A DNA stretch of 64,000 nucleotides from Neolentinus lepideus HHB14362 ss-1. Taxonomy: Eukaryota > Basidiomycota > Agaricomycetes > Gloeophyllales > Gloeophyllaceae. The stretch is taken from contig KV425551.1 of NCBI GenBank assembly GCA_001632425.1, forward strand, positions 142,892-206,891. Reading direction: 5' to 3'. Position 1 is the stretch's first letter; the number at the start of each line of letters is the position of its first letter. This document shows positions 22,651 to 33,328 of the stretch, in pieces. The notes under the pieces were generated by a model that saw only the letters and a program-made list of their open reading frames with translations, was not told the origin of the DNA and searched no databases. The translations under genes were made by a program, and so were the position numbers.

Positions 22651-24575
22651 TCAGTACGAAGGATACATAGTGTGTTCCATATTAGCAGGATATAGAAGTG
22701 CGGAGTAAACATAATTTGATGGTGAGCCAGGATTGTAAGGCTCAGGAGTGTCAGCACCAGGACTCGGAAGAACTGGAGACAACAAAGGACTCCTATGAGT
22801 CCCTTCATTGGTTCCCACGACTGTGCCACTTGTTTTCCCCCTAGAATTAGGATTCATAGAAGATGATGCTATTTCTTGGTGCATGTCCCCTGTGACCTAT
22901 CAGTACAAGACTCTCGTTGACCGGAGTTGATTCTTACTTCCAGTAAACTTGCATTTGCCTTGTTTGAGGAATGAGCATTTAGCGCCTCTGGGGCAGTAAT
23001 GACCCATGCAACAATTGTTGCCTTTGGGGCAAATTTGGTCTAAAGGAAGGAAATGAGAAAGCCGTATGACCCAAGGAGGCAGCTTACTTCTATTGATCAT
23101 CGGGCACGGAGACTTCTTCGAGTTGATACGAATCTCATCAAGGTGCTCGTGCGTCAAGATGTAGTCATGACCATAGCGGCAGCGATCTCCAGATTTACAC
23201 TCTGCAAGATAATAGAAATTACATGGCGGAGGCTTCTCTGTAGATCCATGTCAGCGTTGGCATACTACTACGAATCGATCACTAACGTTTGTTGATAGGC
23301 TGATCGAACAATCAGCAAGAGGTACAGAAAGAAGTAGCATCACCCACCAAGGTCGAGTCGGGATATCGCAGAAATTTCCTGCTGTTTTGCTTGGGGCTCA
23401 TAGTGAGGGGTGAACTGGATGATCGAGGGGACGCCCTCATCCTCTCGAAATCATCAGCTTGAATTAACGATGGAGGGGTAGATGCCTTCTTGCGAGGGAG
23501 TGTACTAGACAATTTCCTCGGCATGAAGATACCGTCAATTTCTAGGTCGGGTAGGTTCAAGCTTTTCAGCTCAGATGCTATATCTCTATAACCTCGCAAT
23601 AGAACTATCTTTTCAAAGAGACCTTCATTCTGAAGGTAATTCAGGGTGGATGTGTATCCATTGTCATGGCCACCTACGTAGATCAATAAACACCCACGTT
23701 ATGAAGTATTAATGAGGAAGATGTACCACCGAAGAAAACACGGCACGTTTGAGGGAATCGTGTAAAGAGGCGGAGGCACTCTGAAAGTAGCAGTCATCGT
23801 TAGGCACCAAGAATACATTGAAGTGATACGCGACCGCTCACCCTTAATCTTAGCGTCGGCGGCCTCTTTACCGCTGCCGACGTCCACGATAGAAAACAAT
23901 GGCGACGCTTGATTGAATCCAAGAACAAAGGATTCAAATTGCTCCGCCGTACAGATATGATAGTTTACCAATGTTTCTAGCAAACCACTCTTGTTACAAT
24001 AGATTGTTAGCCACAGTTGGCTACGACCAGTCGTAGCACCGTCGTCATTGTGCATGTAGGTCATGATGCCTTTGGTCAACAACATAGCTGCCTGACGACC
24101 ACCGCCCCTCCCTTTGCTCAAAAGCTCCTGGGAGAAGATATGGCCGTCTCCATCAATTAAACATGTTATGAGAGGGTTGTCATCCTGAGCGCCGTTAACC
24201 AGAGCGAGAAGGCAAGATTTAGCGGAGTGGCACACACCTTCAACGAACCAATGCTACGCTCCAGCTTAGATATCGATTGCTTCATTACGCTTTTCTCCTC
24301 GTCAGCAGTCTTATACGCAAGCTTCCATACGGATACTTCTCGCTCAAGTTCGTTGACTCGAGCTCTCAGTTCCGCATTTTCCGCTGTAGTCTTGCAAAAG
24401 AGAGCTGCAGGTATCGGATAATGAGCACTATGGTAGATAGCTTACTCGTGCATAACCTACCTGTTTGCTCTCCGAGAAGCCGTTCCCTGCAGGTCCCCGA
24501 GTGTTTTTAGATGTGTTCGCGTAGAAACACAAGTGGCGCTTACCACAACTCGATATCCGCAGTCTCCTCCTCCAT
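22651..24575 (-). CDS. CCCH zinc-finger protein with N-terminal coiled coil and DUF7923-like domain
   Basis: Multi-exon protein starting MEEETADIELW at 24575. Spliced exons form a predicted coiled coil (LRARVNELEREVSVWKLAYK) and then a conserved fungal domain beginning PLITCLIDGDGHIF and continuing LLSKGRGGGRQAAMLL, ESFVLGFNQASPLFSIVDVG and YVGGHDNGYTSTLNYL. I recall this as the DUF7923-type region of fungal CCCH proteins; its DGDG and GGHDNGY motifs resemble NYN/PIN-like nuclease sites, but that is inference. The C-terminal half has CCCH fingers: CNFYYLAECKSGDRCRYGH, followed by a second cluster CPKGNNCCMGHYCPRGAKC and CSFLKQGKCKF. CCCH fingers bind RNA (or DNA in a few cases). The last exon is Ser/Pro-rich and ends EHTMYPSY. 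It lies head-to-tail 72 bp from the SRA gene. Confidence 0.8.
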
Positions 24576-24896
24576 GGCCAGGCAGGCCAGATGGAGTTTC
24601 AGACGTTATGTAGCGTAACGATAACCACTGAAAGGGAAGATAAAATGGAGAGACTGAAGATCGCCAACCAGGCTGCATACGGCCCGATCGGATCTGTTCT
24701 AAAGCATCGCCGTTGCTCCGCTATCAGATCTGATTGTATACCCGGTCTCCTGAAATTTAATTTACAGTCCATATAATCCATGTATGCAATGCTCATCCTC
24801 AAGCTTCAAGAGTCAGAGATTGCCAAAATATGCGTGAAGTGAAATGGTCCGCCTAATACTAAAGGTCGAAGGAAAGGGTGCGCATAACGTGGATGC
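24576..24896. other. Short intergenic region between Sec9 and CCCH genes
   Basis: About 320 bases between the Sec9 stop and the CCCH-gene start, both minus strand. It should hold the Sec9 3' UTR and the CCCH promoter. No repeat or RNA gene is seen. Confidence 0.4.
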
Positions 24897-26107
24897 CTAC
24901 TTGATCCTCTTGAGCTGTAGGGGAGTCGTCAATTAACGTGGGCATACTTGATAGACGAATAATTACGTACTCTTTCTGTAGTCCTGAACACCTTGTTGTC
25001 CAAGTTAACTGTCTTCTCTTCGATGCGCCCAATTCTGCCGATTTGGGTATCCAGCTCCTGACCCATAGCCATACCCAGTGCTTTGAGACGTTTAGTAGCA
25101 TCACCAATCTCGTCGAGATTGTCATCAAGTTCGTCCTCCATATCATCATCGGACTGCGTAGCCTCGAATTGGTATCGCTTCCGCTGCTCTTTTCTGGCCG
25201 CTTGTTGCTCAGCAGTCTTGAACCTTGCCCTGACACCACCGTCGATGCCTTCCCCGTCTGCCTCCTCGGAAGCGTACGTAGCCGCTCTACCAAGACGGTT
25301 CTGACTCTCCCTGATGTCCATCATAGCCTTCTCACGTTCGTCACGTTCATCCTCGTATCGCTGCTGCAGCTTAGCTTCCTGAGCGGCACGCTTCGCGTCC
25401 TTATTGAATGTGATGACAGGACGGAAAATAGAGCGGTTCAGCTGCTTCAACTCATCCGTCCTATCCTCTGCCCGAAGGGTATGTCCTTTGGAAACGTCGA
25501 GATGACGCTCCGTGTTAGCGAGCTTCTCTGAACACAATTGATGTCAGTTGTGGAACTGCACAGGACGACCTTTTCACGCACCTGACTGTTCACCAAGCTT
25601 ATTGATCGTGTTCCTCGCCGTTTCTTCCGCCTCACGAGCCATCCTCAGCGCGTTCCTGGTGGAGTTCACACTCTCCTGCTTGGTGTACCTAACCTGCTGC
25701 TTGATGCCCTCTATATCTTCTTCCTCATTCTCTCCGGGCTCTGCAGGAGGGTCATCAAAGAACCGGCCCGAGCCCGACTTCTGGGCATTGTAGCCAGCGA
25801 AGAGCTCTTGACGATCTTGGTCGATGTTTCCTTGCCCTCTAGAGTACGAGTCGCCAGCGGGAGTACTCCTGGTGTATCGAGAAGTACTGCCGCGAAGGTC
25901 ACCCTGAGATAGATCCCTGCTGGATGAATTGTGGCCATTGTAAGGATCGCCATCCCTACTCGCAACATAAGTGCTGGCAGTCGAGCGGTACGAAGGAGGG
26001 GGACGCGAGGATGTACTGTTCCCTCTTGAGCCCAGCTCATTACGACCAGCACTGGCTGACTCCACGGGAGGAATCAGATTCTTCTCTTTGCGCTTTAAGA
26101 ACGACAT
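24897..26107 (-). CDS. SEC9: Sec9/SNAP-25-type Qbc SNARE
   Basis: Plasma-membrane t-SNARE of the SNAP-25 family, which pairs with syntaxin (Sso) and synaptobrevin (Snc) to drive exocytic fusion. The first exon (26107 to 25.57 kb) has a Ser/Arg/Gly-rich leader, then the first SNARE helix: EGIKQQVRYTKQESVNSTRN and AREAEETARNTINKL. An intron joins LGEQS to EKLANTERHLDVSK. The second SNARE motif lies near the C-terminus, LDDNLDEIGDATKRLKALGM and AMGQELDTQIGRIGRI, each with a central Gln. A last short exon gives TERLKRIK, a typical family ending. A palmitoylation Cys cluster, as in animal SNAP-25, is not seen in the linker, which matches yeast Sec9. The long antisense open frame here is a shadow. 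Confidence 0.93.
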
Positions 26108-26316
26108 CTGTGCTCGAGGGGAGAGTCAGTGACGAGTAGTGGCTGTTGTGCTGTGTTACCGGCTCGTTTATGAGCTATTCTGTTCTTCTTGCCACGTGCT
26201 GTCAGATCGCGCAGCCGATCACACTGAAGCCTCTAGCGCACCGAGGAAAACTGGGAGAACACAGAGGACGCCGAAGCGATCCTAACTCACACACAGAACA
26301 GCGTAATTCTGAACTA

Positions 26317-28746
26317 TCAGGCCTTACTACGACCCTTCTGCGCGCCTTTTTCTATTTTCTTTCCGATAACCGTAACACCCTTGCCACTCTTCACAATGCT
26401 GCTGAGCGCCTTCTCTTTCTGTTTCTTGACATTCTTCACACCTCGCATCTTCGCCACCTTATCAACAGTCTTGTCAAGCATTTCTCGAGCCTTTCGCTTC
26501 TTCTTGCGTTGCTTATTGTGAAGGGCCCGTTTCTCTGCCGGTGTAAGTTCACTTGAAGAGCGCGGGGCCGAAGCAAACGGCGCGTATACTTCCTCTGGGG
26601 CTAACATAGCCGTCGTGGATTTCGAAGTAGGTAGTGCTGACTCCAGTGTAGTAGCTGCGACATTGGACACTGTCGAGATAGTAGCTTTCGGCTGGTTGTG
26701 AACCACGTCGGTAAGAACGTCTTACACGTGCCTCGTATCCACAAACGCACCTGTTTCGGCGTGAAATGTACATTACACAACGCATCCAATTTCGCGCAGA
26801 TACTCTCCCACTGCTTTTCAATTTCTTGATGCTGGGTCATGAGTTTACCATCCCGGTCCTCGCCGGCTACGCCGCCCGTCTGAGCAGCAGTGTACTCGTC
26901 TTCGTAGATCTCGGCCAAAGACTGCTTGGACTTCGTGTCTTGGAGTTCGAAAAACCGTGAGGGCAAGTAGGGCATGTCATTGACAGGGCGGTTGCGGACC
27001 ACGTCGTCGAAATTACCCTCAAGAATCCTCGACTTGATGCGATCCTCAAGGTTCTGCACCGTCTCTTCGGTCACGACTGGTACTACCTTCATAACTCGAT
27101 CGAACTCAAGATCCTCTTCTAGAAGGGAGTTTTGGGGCCGCGATCGCGCTGTGGCTTCACCCATCAGCGTCCAGTCTTTCTTTGCGATATTTTCCGCCTC
27201 CAAGGCGGAGATCTGCTCACGCAGAGCTGCCATACGTTTCTCGTGCGTAGAAAGATCTAAGGATTATTAACCAAGAGGTCAGAAAGTCACACATAGCGAT
27301 AGCACTAACCTGACTGAGGCTGTTCGTCACCTTCAGCGAACAAGTCGTCTTTGAACCTTTCCATTGTGTTGATATCGCCGAATTCGTCGTCTCCTGCTGC
27401 TTCGCTCTCGGATGGCTCGTCTTCATCTTCGAGGTTCGATTCTTCCTCTGAACCCTCAGTCCTTTCTATCCTCTCGTCTTCGTCGTCCGAAATCTCTTCA
27501 CCATACTCATCGACTAAGCTCAAATCGTCCGGAACACCGTTGACAAAAATGACAGGCAATCCTTTGCCCTTGGCTTTGATTTTCTTAACTCGGACCTCAT
27601 CGTGAAACCGTACTTTAGTAGTCTTCGAAGGAAGCAAGGGAGGCTTTGCAACTTTGCTCTTCGGCAGTGAGTCGAAGAAATCTTTATAGAACGCCTCTAT
27701 AGCGAATGTCAGAACACGAATGATGCTAAAGACTGTAATTAGCGCACCTCCTCCTGCGCCTTCCTGATTATCTTCCTCGAAAGCTTGTGAATCATCAACC
27801 GGAGCGAACATGTCCACAGAGCCGCTCTCGACGTCTTCGTCTTCGTCGTCGGACCCTAAGGCACCTCGGGAGGCTGTGCGTGCCTCAGCCTCTTCGATCT
27901 CAGCATTGAAGGATGCTAAATCGAAAAAGCCGTCGTCCAATTCAGGGTGACCTTTGGCTTTCGACCTCGAAGATTTGGCGAGGGCTTTACTTGTGCGTGA
28001 AGGCGCCGCGTCCAGATCGAGCTCTGGATCTGCTTCATCGTCATCGTCATCCTCGTTGTCAGAAGAGTCCCGGAGAGGTGCGGTCTCTTCCACCATTGTG
28101 TAGTCCTCCCTAGAAGCTAATTCCTCATCCGATTCTTCCTCTTGTTCCTCTGATTCCTCGTCAGAATGACCTTCTTCGTCCTCTTCATCCTCTAGGCTCT
28201 CATCTTCGTCCCCATCAAGTGCACCCATCCCTCCCAGTCCGTCCAAACCATCATCATCACTCCCACCTGGTCCGCCCGTTCCTTCTAGAGCTTCTTCGAG
28301 TGTCTCGCAAACATGCTTTGCTCGCAGCTCTAGCTGCGCCCAAATCTGATTGTCGTCCATTCCTTCAACAAACAAAGAAGCGAGAGGAGTCACTTGCAGT
28401 TCTCCCTTCTTCGCATGAGGAGAACTAGGGCTCTGCTTACGCTTGCCATTTGCGCGGGCTTGAGAACGTGTCTGAGGAGCGAGTTCCGGTGCTAGGGATG
28501 AAATAAGATGACCGACATACTTCTGTGACTGGCTCTCAGTGCTTAACGCTAGATGTGAAGGGCGTCAAATTGGTTCCAAAGCACATCACGAAGGACCTTA
28601 CCAAGGTCAAATACGCACTTCGCTGCGAGTAAAGCAATCTGATGGATGTCTTTGCTACCGCTGGAAAATGCCTCCGGATAATGCGAGATGAGCTCAGAAA
28701 GCTTAGAGAGGACGTTGAGCGGGTCGCTCATGTTGTCTGCCATCAT
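26317..28746 (-). CDS. MPP10: U3 snoRNP protein Mpp10
   Basis: Mpp10 joins the small-subunit processome and, with Imp3 and Imp4, is needed for early 18S rRNA cleavages in the nucleolus. The first exon (start ~28746, or the Met one codon later) gives MADNMSDPLNVLSKLSELI. After an intron comes a linker and PLASLFVEGMDDNQIWAQLE. The middle is very acidic (long Asp/Glu runs at 27.4-28.2 kb), as in all Mpp10 proteins. Then follow DGFFDLASFNAEIEEAEA, YKDFFDSLPKSKVAKPP, VRFHDEVRVKKIKAKGKG and the conserved core FDRVMKVVPVVTEETVQNLE and IKSRILEGNFDDVVRNRP. The C-terminal exon is basic (KQRKKKRKAREMLDKTVDK) and ends KGRSKA. At least five exons. The order of conserved blocks makes the call firm. Confidence 0.93.
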
Positions 28747-28872
28747 CCAAGTCCGCGAGGTGTGGCTTTGGGAAGGTCGACTCGAAAACTTGAAGCCGGC
28801 GGCTCAGCGTCCCCACTTTCCTTACCTGGCAATTGTGGCAATTGCCACATTTTTCGAGTGTAGCTTAGCAAT
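28747..28872. promoter_or_regulatory. Short upstream region of Mpp10, bounded by repeat copy A
   Basis: Only about 125 bases of apparently unique sequence lie between the Mpp10 start and the edge of the repeat block, so part of the Mpp10 promoter may be repeat-derived. Confidence 0.4.
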
Positions 28873-29559
28873 ACTACAGTGCGCGAAGAGCGTTTTCGAC
28901 GCCTCGGCTAGCTCCGACGCGGATTTTTTATAGCACCTTGTATGCTGGGTTTCCGGACACGGGAAGCTCGTCAAATGCAATGTATTTGGGTGTAGAATAA
29001 TGTGACAGAGGCAAATTTCGACCAATCTCAAAATGTTTTGAGGTCACCCAAAAATTTGAAACAAAAACAAAAACAGCTTGAATATCCCCTCTAGAGACAC
29101 ACAAAAGGGTTTAAATGGTCAGAATCAATGCTTTTGAGCCTCCAGTCACTCCTCTTGGGCTTTCATGGCCGCGAGGACTTTGGTAACTGCTCCAACCTCT
29201 GGTGGGACTTATACTGCTTCACTGCAAAAATGGACTGCGGAGGGTTGAGGCCACTTCTGTAGGAACTTACTTAGTGTTCTTGTACAGAAATGTAATCAAA
29301 GCTCATTAATAGGCCCCCATATAACTACTTGTGACTCTAGATACATGAAAATTTCTGACCAAAATTTGAAACAAAAAGGGGTTTTTTTTTTCGAAATTGC
29401 ACAATCACACATATTTTGACTGGTTTCCTTCTGAAAATCACAGCGTGGCTCGCGACGGAGCCGCGAGATGGCTGTGTGGAGTTGCTGTACATCCCGGTCC
29501 TTCCGGCACTATAGTCCCGATAACTCACATTTCATATTTGAGTTAAACAAGTGACTACA
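28873..29559 (+). repeat. Dispersed repeat, copy A (longer)
   Basis: Copy A and copy B (30063-30470) share colinear blocks in direct orientation: ACAGTGCGCGAA at the left edge, ...GATTTTTTATA..., a run AAAATTTGAAACAAAAACA, AAAATTTCTGACCAAAATTTG, TTTTGACTGGTTTCCTTCT and GGCTCGCGACGGAGCCG near the right edge. Copy A has about 220 extra bases in the middle (~29.09-29.32 kb). No reading frame or terminal inverted repeats were found, so the element class is unknown; a non-autonomous or solo-type element is possible. The 503-bp inverted-repeat element sits exactly between the two copies. Confidence 0.75.
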
Positions 29560-29701
29560 CACTTCGGGAGTTGCACTCTTTTGGACCCGCAAAAGGTTGA
29601 TCGGAAGGGATATCGAAAAGGTTATATTTAGGAATACATTCTAGAGGGCACAAAATACAATATTTTAAACAGTCTCAAAATGAAATGCCGAAGGTTATCT
29701 T
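29560..29701 (+). repeat. Left terminal inverted repeat of the MITE-like element
   Basis: Begins CACTTCGGGAGTTGCACTCT and ends ...GGTTATCTT. Pairs with 29920-30062 in inverted orientation. Confidence 0.85.
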
Positions 29702-29919
29702 TGCTATTACCTTCGCAAATACTTTTGCAAGGGTCAAAATAAATGTTTTTGCGCCCATTTAAAGTGGTTACCACCATATGAGCTTTTCCAGCGCCCCAAA
29801 AGGGATTATCCTGGCAGGGGTCACATGATTTAAAGATCATATTTCTTGAAGTCAAAAAAAGAATTACTACATCGGGCAACAGTTTATTATATTTCGGCAA
29901 CTTGCGTCAGTTAATACTG

Positions 29920-30062
29920 AAGATAACCTTTCCTATTTCATTTTGAGCTACGTTAAAATATTACATTTCGAGGTCTACAAAATGCATCCCTAAATATTAT
30001 CTTTTCGATATCCCTTTCTATCAACCTTTTGCTAAGCCTAAAAGAGTGCAACTCCCGAAGTG
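29920..30062 (-). repeat. Right terminal inverted repeat of the MITE-like element
   Basis: Begins AAGATAACC and ends CTCCCGAAGTG; the reverse complement of the left arm with scattered substitutions and one or two small indels. Confidence 0.85.
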
Positions 30063-30470
30063 ACAGTGCGCGAACAGTATGGTCCACAACTCGGCTATCT
30101 CCGGCGCCGATTTTTTATAACACAAGTTGTACTCCATATTGCGACTTCAAAAGTATGTGAAATGCATCGTATTTAGGTATAGAATAGAGTGACACCCCCC
30201 AATTTCCATTAGCTTCAGAAAAAATTGTGGCTCTCAAAAATTTAAAACAAAAACAAAAAACAAATAAATAAATCTCTACCAAGGCCGAGGAACGTGCTCC
30301 CTAGTTACATCAAAATTTCTGACTAAAATTTGAAACAAATGACTTTTTTTCTGAAAATGCGAGATATTGCGTATTTTGACCGGTTTCCTTCTAAAAATCA
30401 AAGGGCAGGTCGCGGCGGAGCCGGGCCATGGCTGTGCGGAGTTGTGGCTATTGCTCTTCCAGTACTATAC
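30063..30470 (+). repeat. Dispersed repeat, copy B (shorter), reaching into the amidase 3' end
   Basis: Shares with copy A the blocks listed there but lacks its ~220-bp middle. Its right part (GACCGGTTTCCTTCT, GGTCGCGGCGGAGCCG, CCATGGCTGTGCGGAGTTG, AGTACTATAC) continues to about 30470, inside the open frame of amidase 1. Homology to copy A stops there and amidase-specific sequence begins. Confidence 0.75.
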
Positions 30471-32569
30471 AATTTCCTGACAGCATCGTCCACAACCTTT
30501 CCTATTGCAAGGAGCGCCTCCTCTTCCTGTTTCTGGGTCACAAGCTGAACGCCAACAGGTGCATCTTTGAACACCTCCGGGTCGTCTGCAAACGATAGAG
30601 TTAGCAAAAGAAAGGAGTGAAGTGTGGACACAGACAGATTTTGTACAGCGTCTCGTCACCTTGACCGAAGAAACGCTCCTGTGGCTCTACAACGTCGACA
30701 GAGGGATCCACCTTTGTCACAGGCACTATCAAGGCGGGATAATCTAGTGCGTTCCAGACCATTGTGTACCCAGCAGACCTGTACGCGTGAACGGCTTTGT
30801 GTCAGATGAAGAGGGCCGATAGATTGACAAACTGTACCGCGTTTGACCGTGAGGAACAGCTGCATATGGGGCCGGAGGACAGATGAGAGCGTCGATCGGC
30901 CTCCCCGTCTCTGTCTTGGAAGCCGTGGAGTTCCAAAGGTCCATGTATTCTTTTCTCAGTTGCCGCTTCTGTTTGTGTACTTGCCATAGATCATATACAG
31001 TCAGCGGTTCCCGATGCTTCCGGTGCGCCACGACCTCATGAGGGTCCGCATCCGGTTTCATGGAGTTGATAAGGGGCTCCCCGACCGTCAGCAGCGCCGC
31101 TCGATAATCTGCACCACCGTCAGCAGTCCAGATGGCTCTCTTCCCGCAAGTTAGACAGACTTCAGCTTGATAAAAGGGAGGACTAACTGTAATATTGGCT
31201 AATTCAGCATGTCTGTAGGGAGACCACACAATCACTGACAGAAAGTATATATTATCAGATTCATTTAAGGTAGATTAGATGAACAATACCTGTATGTCCA
31301 GCCTCCTCCACAGCCTTCTTGGCAATCTTTAATGCTCGTATGACAGGGGGGTGAGGGGTTAACGTCCCGTCGTTCCACATTATTCCGAAGCACAGGTGTT
31401 TGCCTCCACCGTGCTCATTAAGGGCATAAGCATCACTACTCCAAGGCATCCTTAGGGCCAGAGGGTCTTTACGCCAAGGCTTGGATTCTAAGACTGTCTT
31501 GGTAAGGATTGTTAGCCCGGACATGGAAGTCGACATTGGCCCAACTGCGGTCGCTATGGATTCTTGACCATCAAGAGAGTTAACCGCTCCAAAAAATGGA
31601 AGGCGGTGGTAAGAAGGCTTAAAGCCATATATGCCACAGAAATGCGCAGGAACACGACTTGACCTGGTCCCAATATGATTACCGTCAGTTATCCTATCTC
31701 TAGAGAGGAAAGAGTACACACCCGCCGATATCAGTCCCGATACCAAGCACGCTACCGTGCATCGCAAGCAGCGCTCCTTCTCCTCCAGTAGACCCTCCTG
31801 GAGTTAGGGCTCGGTTGTGGGGATTAACGGTACGACCGTAGACGTTATTGTGAGTCTCGGTCCACTGAACGCATCCTCAAATTTGAACCAAGCGGGAGGG
31901 AATCCAAAACGTACCATGAGCGTTTGAGGGACATTTGTCCGGACGTATAATATTGCGCCAGCCTCTCGAAGGATCTGAACCACAGTAGCATCGTCTTCAG
32001 CAACATCACCAATCCAGGAGGCGTATCCTACAGATTATTATATCACTGCTTAGGTGCTCAGGAGTCAGTATGAGACAACCTACCCATGGGAGTATCCAGG
32101 CCCTTCACTCGGTATTGATCCTTGAGCGAGATAGGAAGGCCGTGTAAAGGGCCCACCACCTCGCCGTTACGTTGCAAATAGTCGTCTAACTCCGCTGCTC
32201 TCTTCATGGCAGTGTCAAAAAAGGCATCGGTCAGGCAGTTGGTCTGGCGTTAGATGACCCAGTCAGAAGAGCATCTTGGTCAAACCACCGGGAACATCTT
32301 ACCATCTGATGAGCTATGGTCGCACGTTTACAGAAAGCCTTCGTGACCTCAACCGAGGACCACTTCGAAGTCGCCAAATTGTGGAGGAGTACAGACACGT
32401 CCGACTCGTTTGTGATTTCGAGCTCTTTCGGTGTCAATACCCCACACTCGCTGGGCACTCCAAGTACATTCAATTCGAATCGGGGGGATATGGTCCATTC
32501 CTTCGGGATAGCCGCCTGGAGCTGGTTCCTCTTCAGTTTCGCTAGTTCTTGCCACTTGGTCGAAGACAT
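30398..32569 (-). CDS. Amidase signature-family enzyme, paralogue 1
   Basis: Fungal general amidase/acetamidase of the amidase-signature family, which hydrolyses amides with a Ser-cisSer-Lys triad. N-terminus MSSTKWQELAKLKRNQLQAA; an in-frame Met 17 codons upstream (32620) would add an Arg-rich leader. The catalytic Lys is in GPLHGLPISLKDQYRVKG (~32.13 kb). The Gly/Ser stretch is TPGGSTGGEGALLA (~31.78 kb), and splicing restores GTDIGGSSRVPAHFCGIYG, which carries the nucleophile Ser. Later exons include FGIMWNDGTLTPHPPVIRAL and the Lys-rich QKRQLRKEYMDLWNS helix. The C-terminal exon has APVGVQLVTQKQEEEALLAI, a normal family ending, but then runs on for about 23 residues encoded by repeat copy B before the stop at 30398. 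The triad is intact, so the enzyme is probably active. Confidence 0.9.
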
Positions 32570-33328
32570 TGCGGTTCTTGCTATCCTGCTGCGCAACATC
32601 GTCTTTAATGCACTAGTCACCCTTGCCGGTATAACAGATCATGCGAGGCATTCAGGTCCGGTGGCCCCAACATCTAATAATCACGGGATCAAAACATTCC
32701 TTCGAATGTAACTAGTACGTGACATTGCTGTGCTTTGCAGGCTGGATGGGCTGAGCAATCAGCAATCTAGAGCGCCCGAACGTGTTTCTTACCGGCTATG
32801 CTTGCAGAACCCGATATAAGGTACGCACCCGTTGCGAAATGGTGTCTAGACTGCAATCAAAGAAACTTAATGGAATTCATGGCAAAATCACAACAGGGGG
32901 TGTGGTAGTCATACTTGTCTGCATTGCACTGTAGACAAGTAATCATTAATCACCGACGCTCGAAAAGCCTATTGGCTGCCGCCAAAGAAGAACAAGGCGG
33001 TCCATAGCTGATTACGTCACACACCCTTGTTACCACGGCTTCGCTCGTGCAATGGACGGCGCTCACCGAGCGCATTGTCCTTTGTCCTTTTCTTGCTGGT
33101 TGGTGGTCTCGCGCCTTGTTGTCTTATTGTTGTTTGCGTAATGACACTGGAACTCTGGACCCATAACTTGCCATATATAATTTGGATGGACTCTACTGGC
33201 ATGCTCTCACTGCTCCCGGTCTCGTTGCACTTGTCTCGTTCTCTTTTCAAATCTACTCAAGTTCAAACTTAACGACTTTCTTTAATACCTGTTCTCTTTT
33301 TGATTGCTTGATCTGAACGCTAGACGTC
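32570..33328. promoter_or_regulatory. Divergent promoter region, amidase 1 / Sur7-like
   Basis: About 760 bases between the amidase 1 start (minus) and the Sur7/PalI-like start (plus). A TATATAA lies at 33174-33180, about 150 bp ahead of the plus-strand start codon, and is followed by a CT-rich leader. No gene is seen inside. Confidence 0.5.

Larger units (their letters stand above)
29560..30062. mobile_element. MITE-like non-autonomous DNA transposon with ~142-bp terminal inverted repeats
   Basis: The left end CACTTCGGGAGTTGCACTCT is mirrored by the right end as AGAGTGCAACTCCCGAAGTG. The two arms (29560-29701 and 29920-30062) match at roughly four bases in five over their whole length by eye, including GGGATATCGAAAAG and ATATTTAGG. 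The central ~218 bases are AT-rich and non-coding. The flanks are ...GACT-ACA on the left and ACA-GTGCGCG on the right, a 3-bp duplication; repeat copy A shows the undisturbed site as ACTACAGTGCGCG. That gives both ends and an empty site in one window. No transposase is encoded. Superfamily unassigned: 3-bp duplications occur in PIF/Harbinger, but those prefer TWA. Confidence 0.85.

Noticed and set aside
24938..25531. 197-codon plus-strand open frame opposite Sec9
   Set aside because: Shadow of the SNARE exon; its hydrophobic look is the complement of charged coiled-coil codons.
28873..30470. CRISPR-like or satellite array
   Set aside because: The repeats are two diverged long copies and one inverted pair, without regular spacers.
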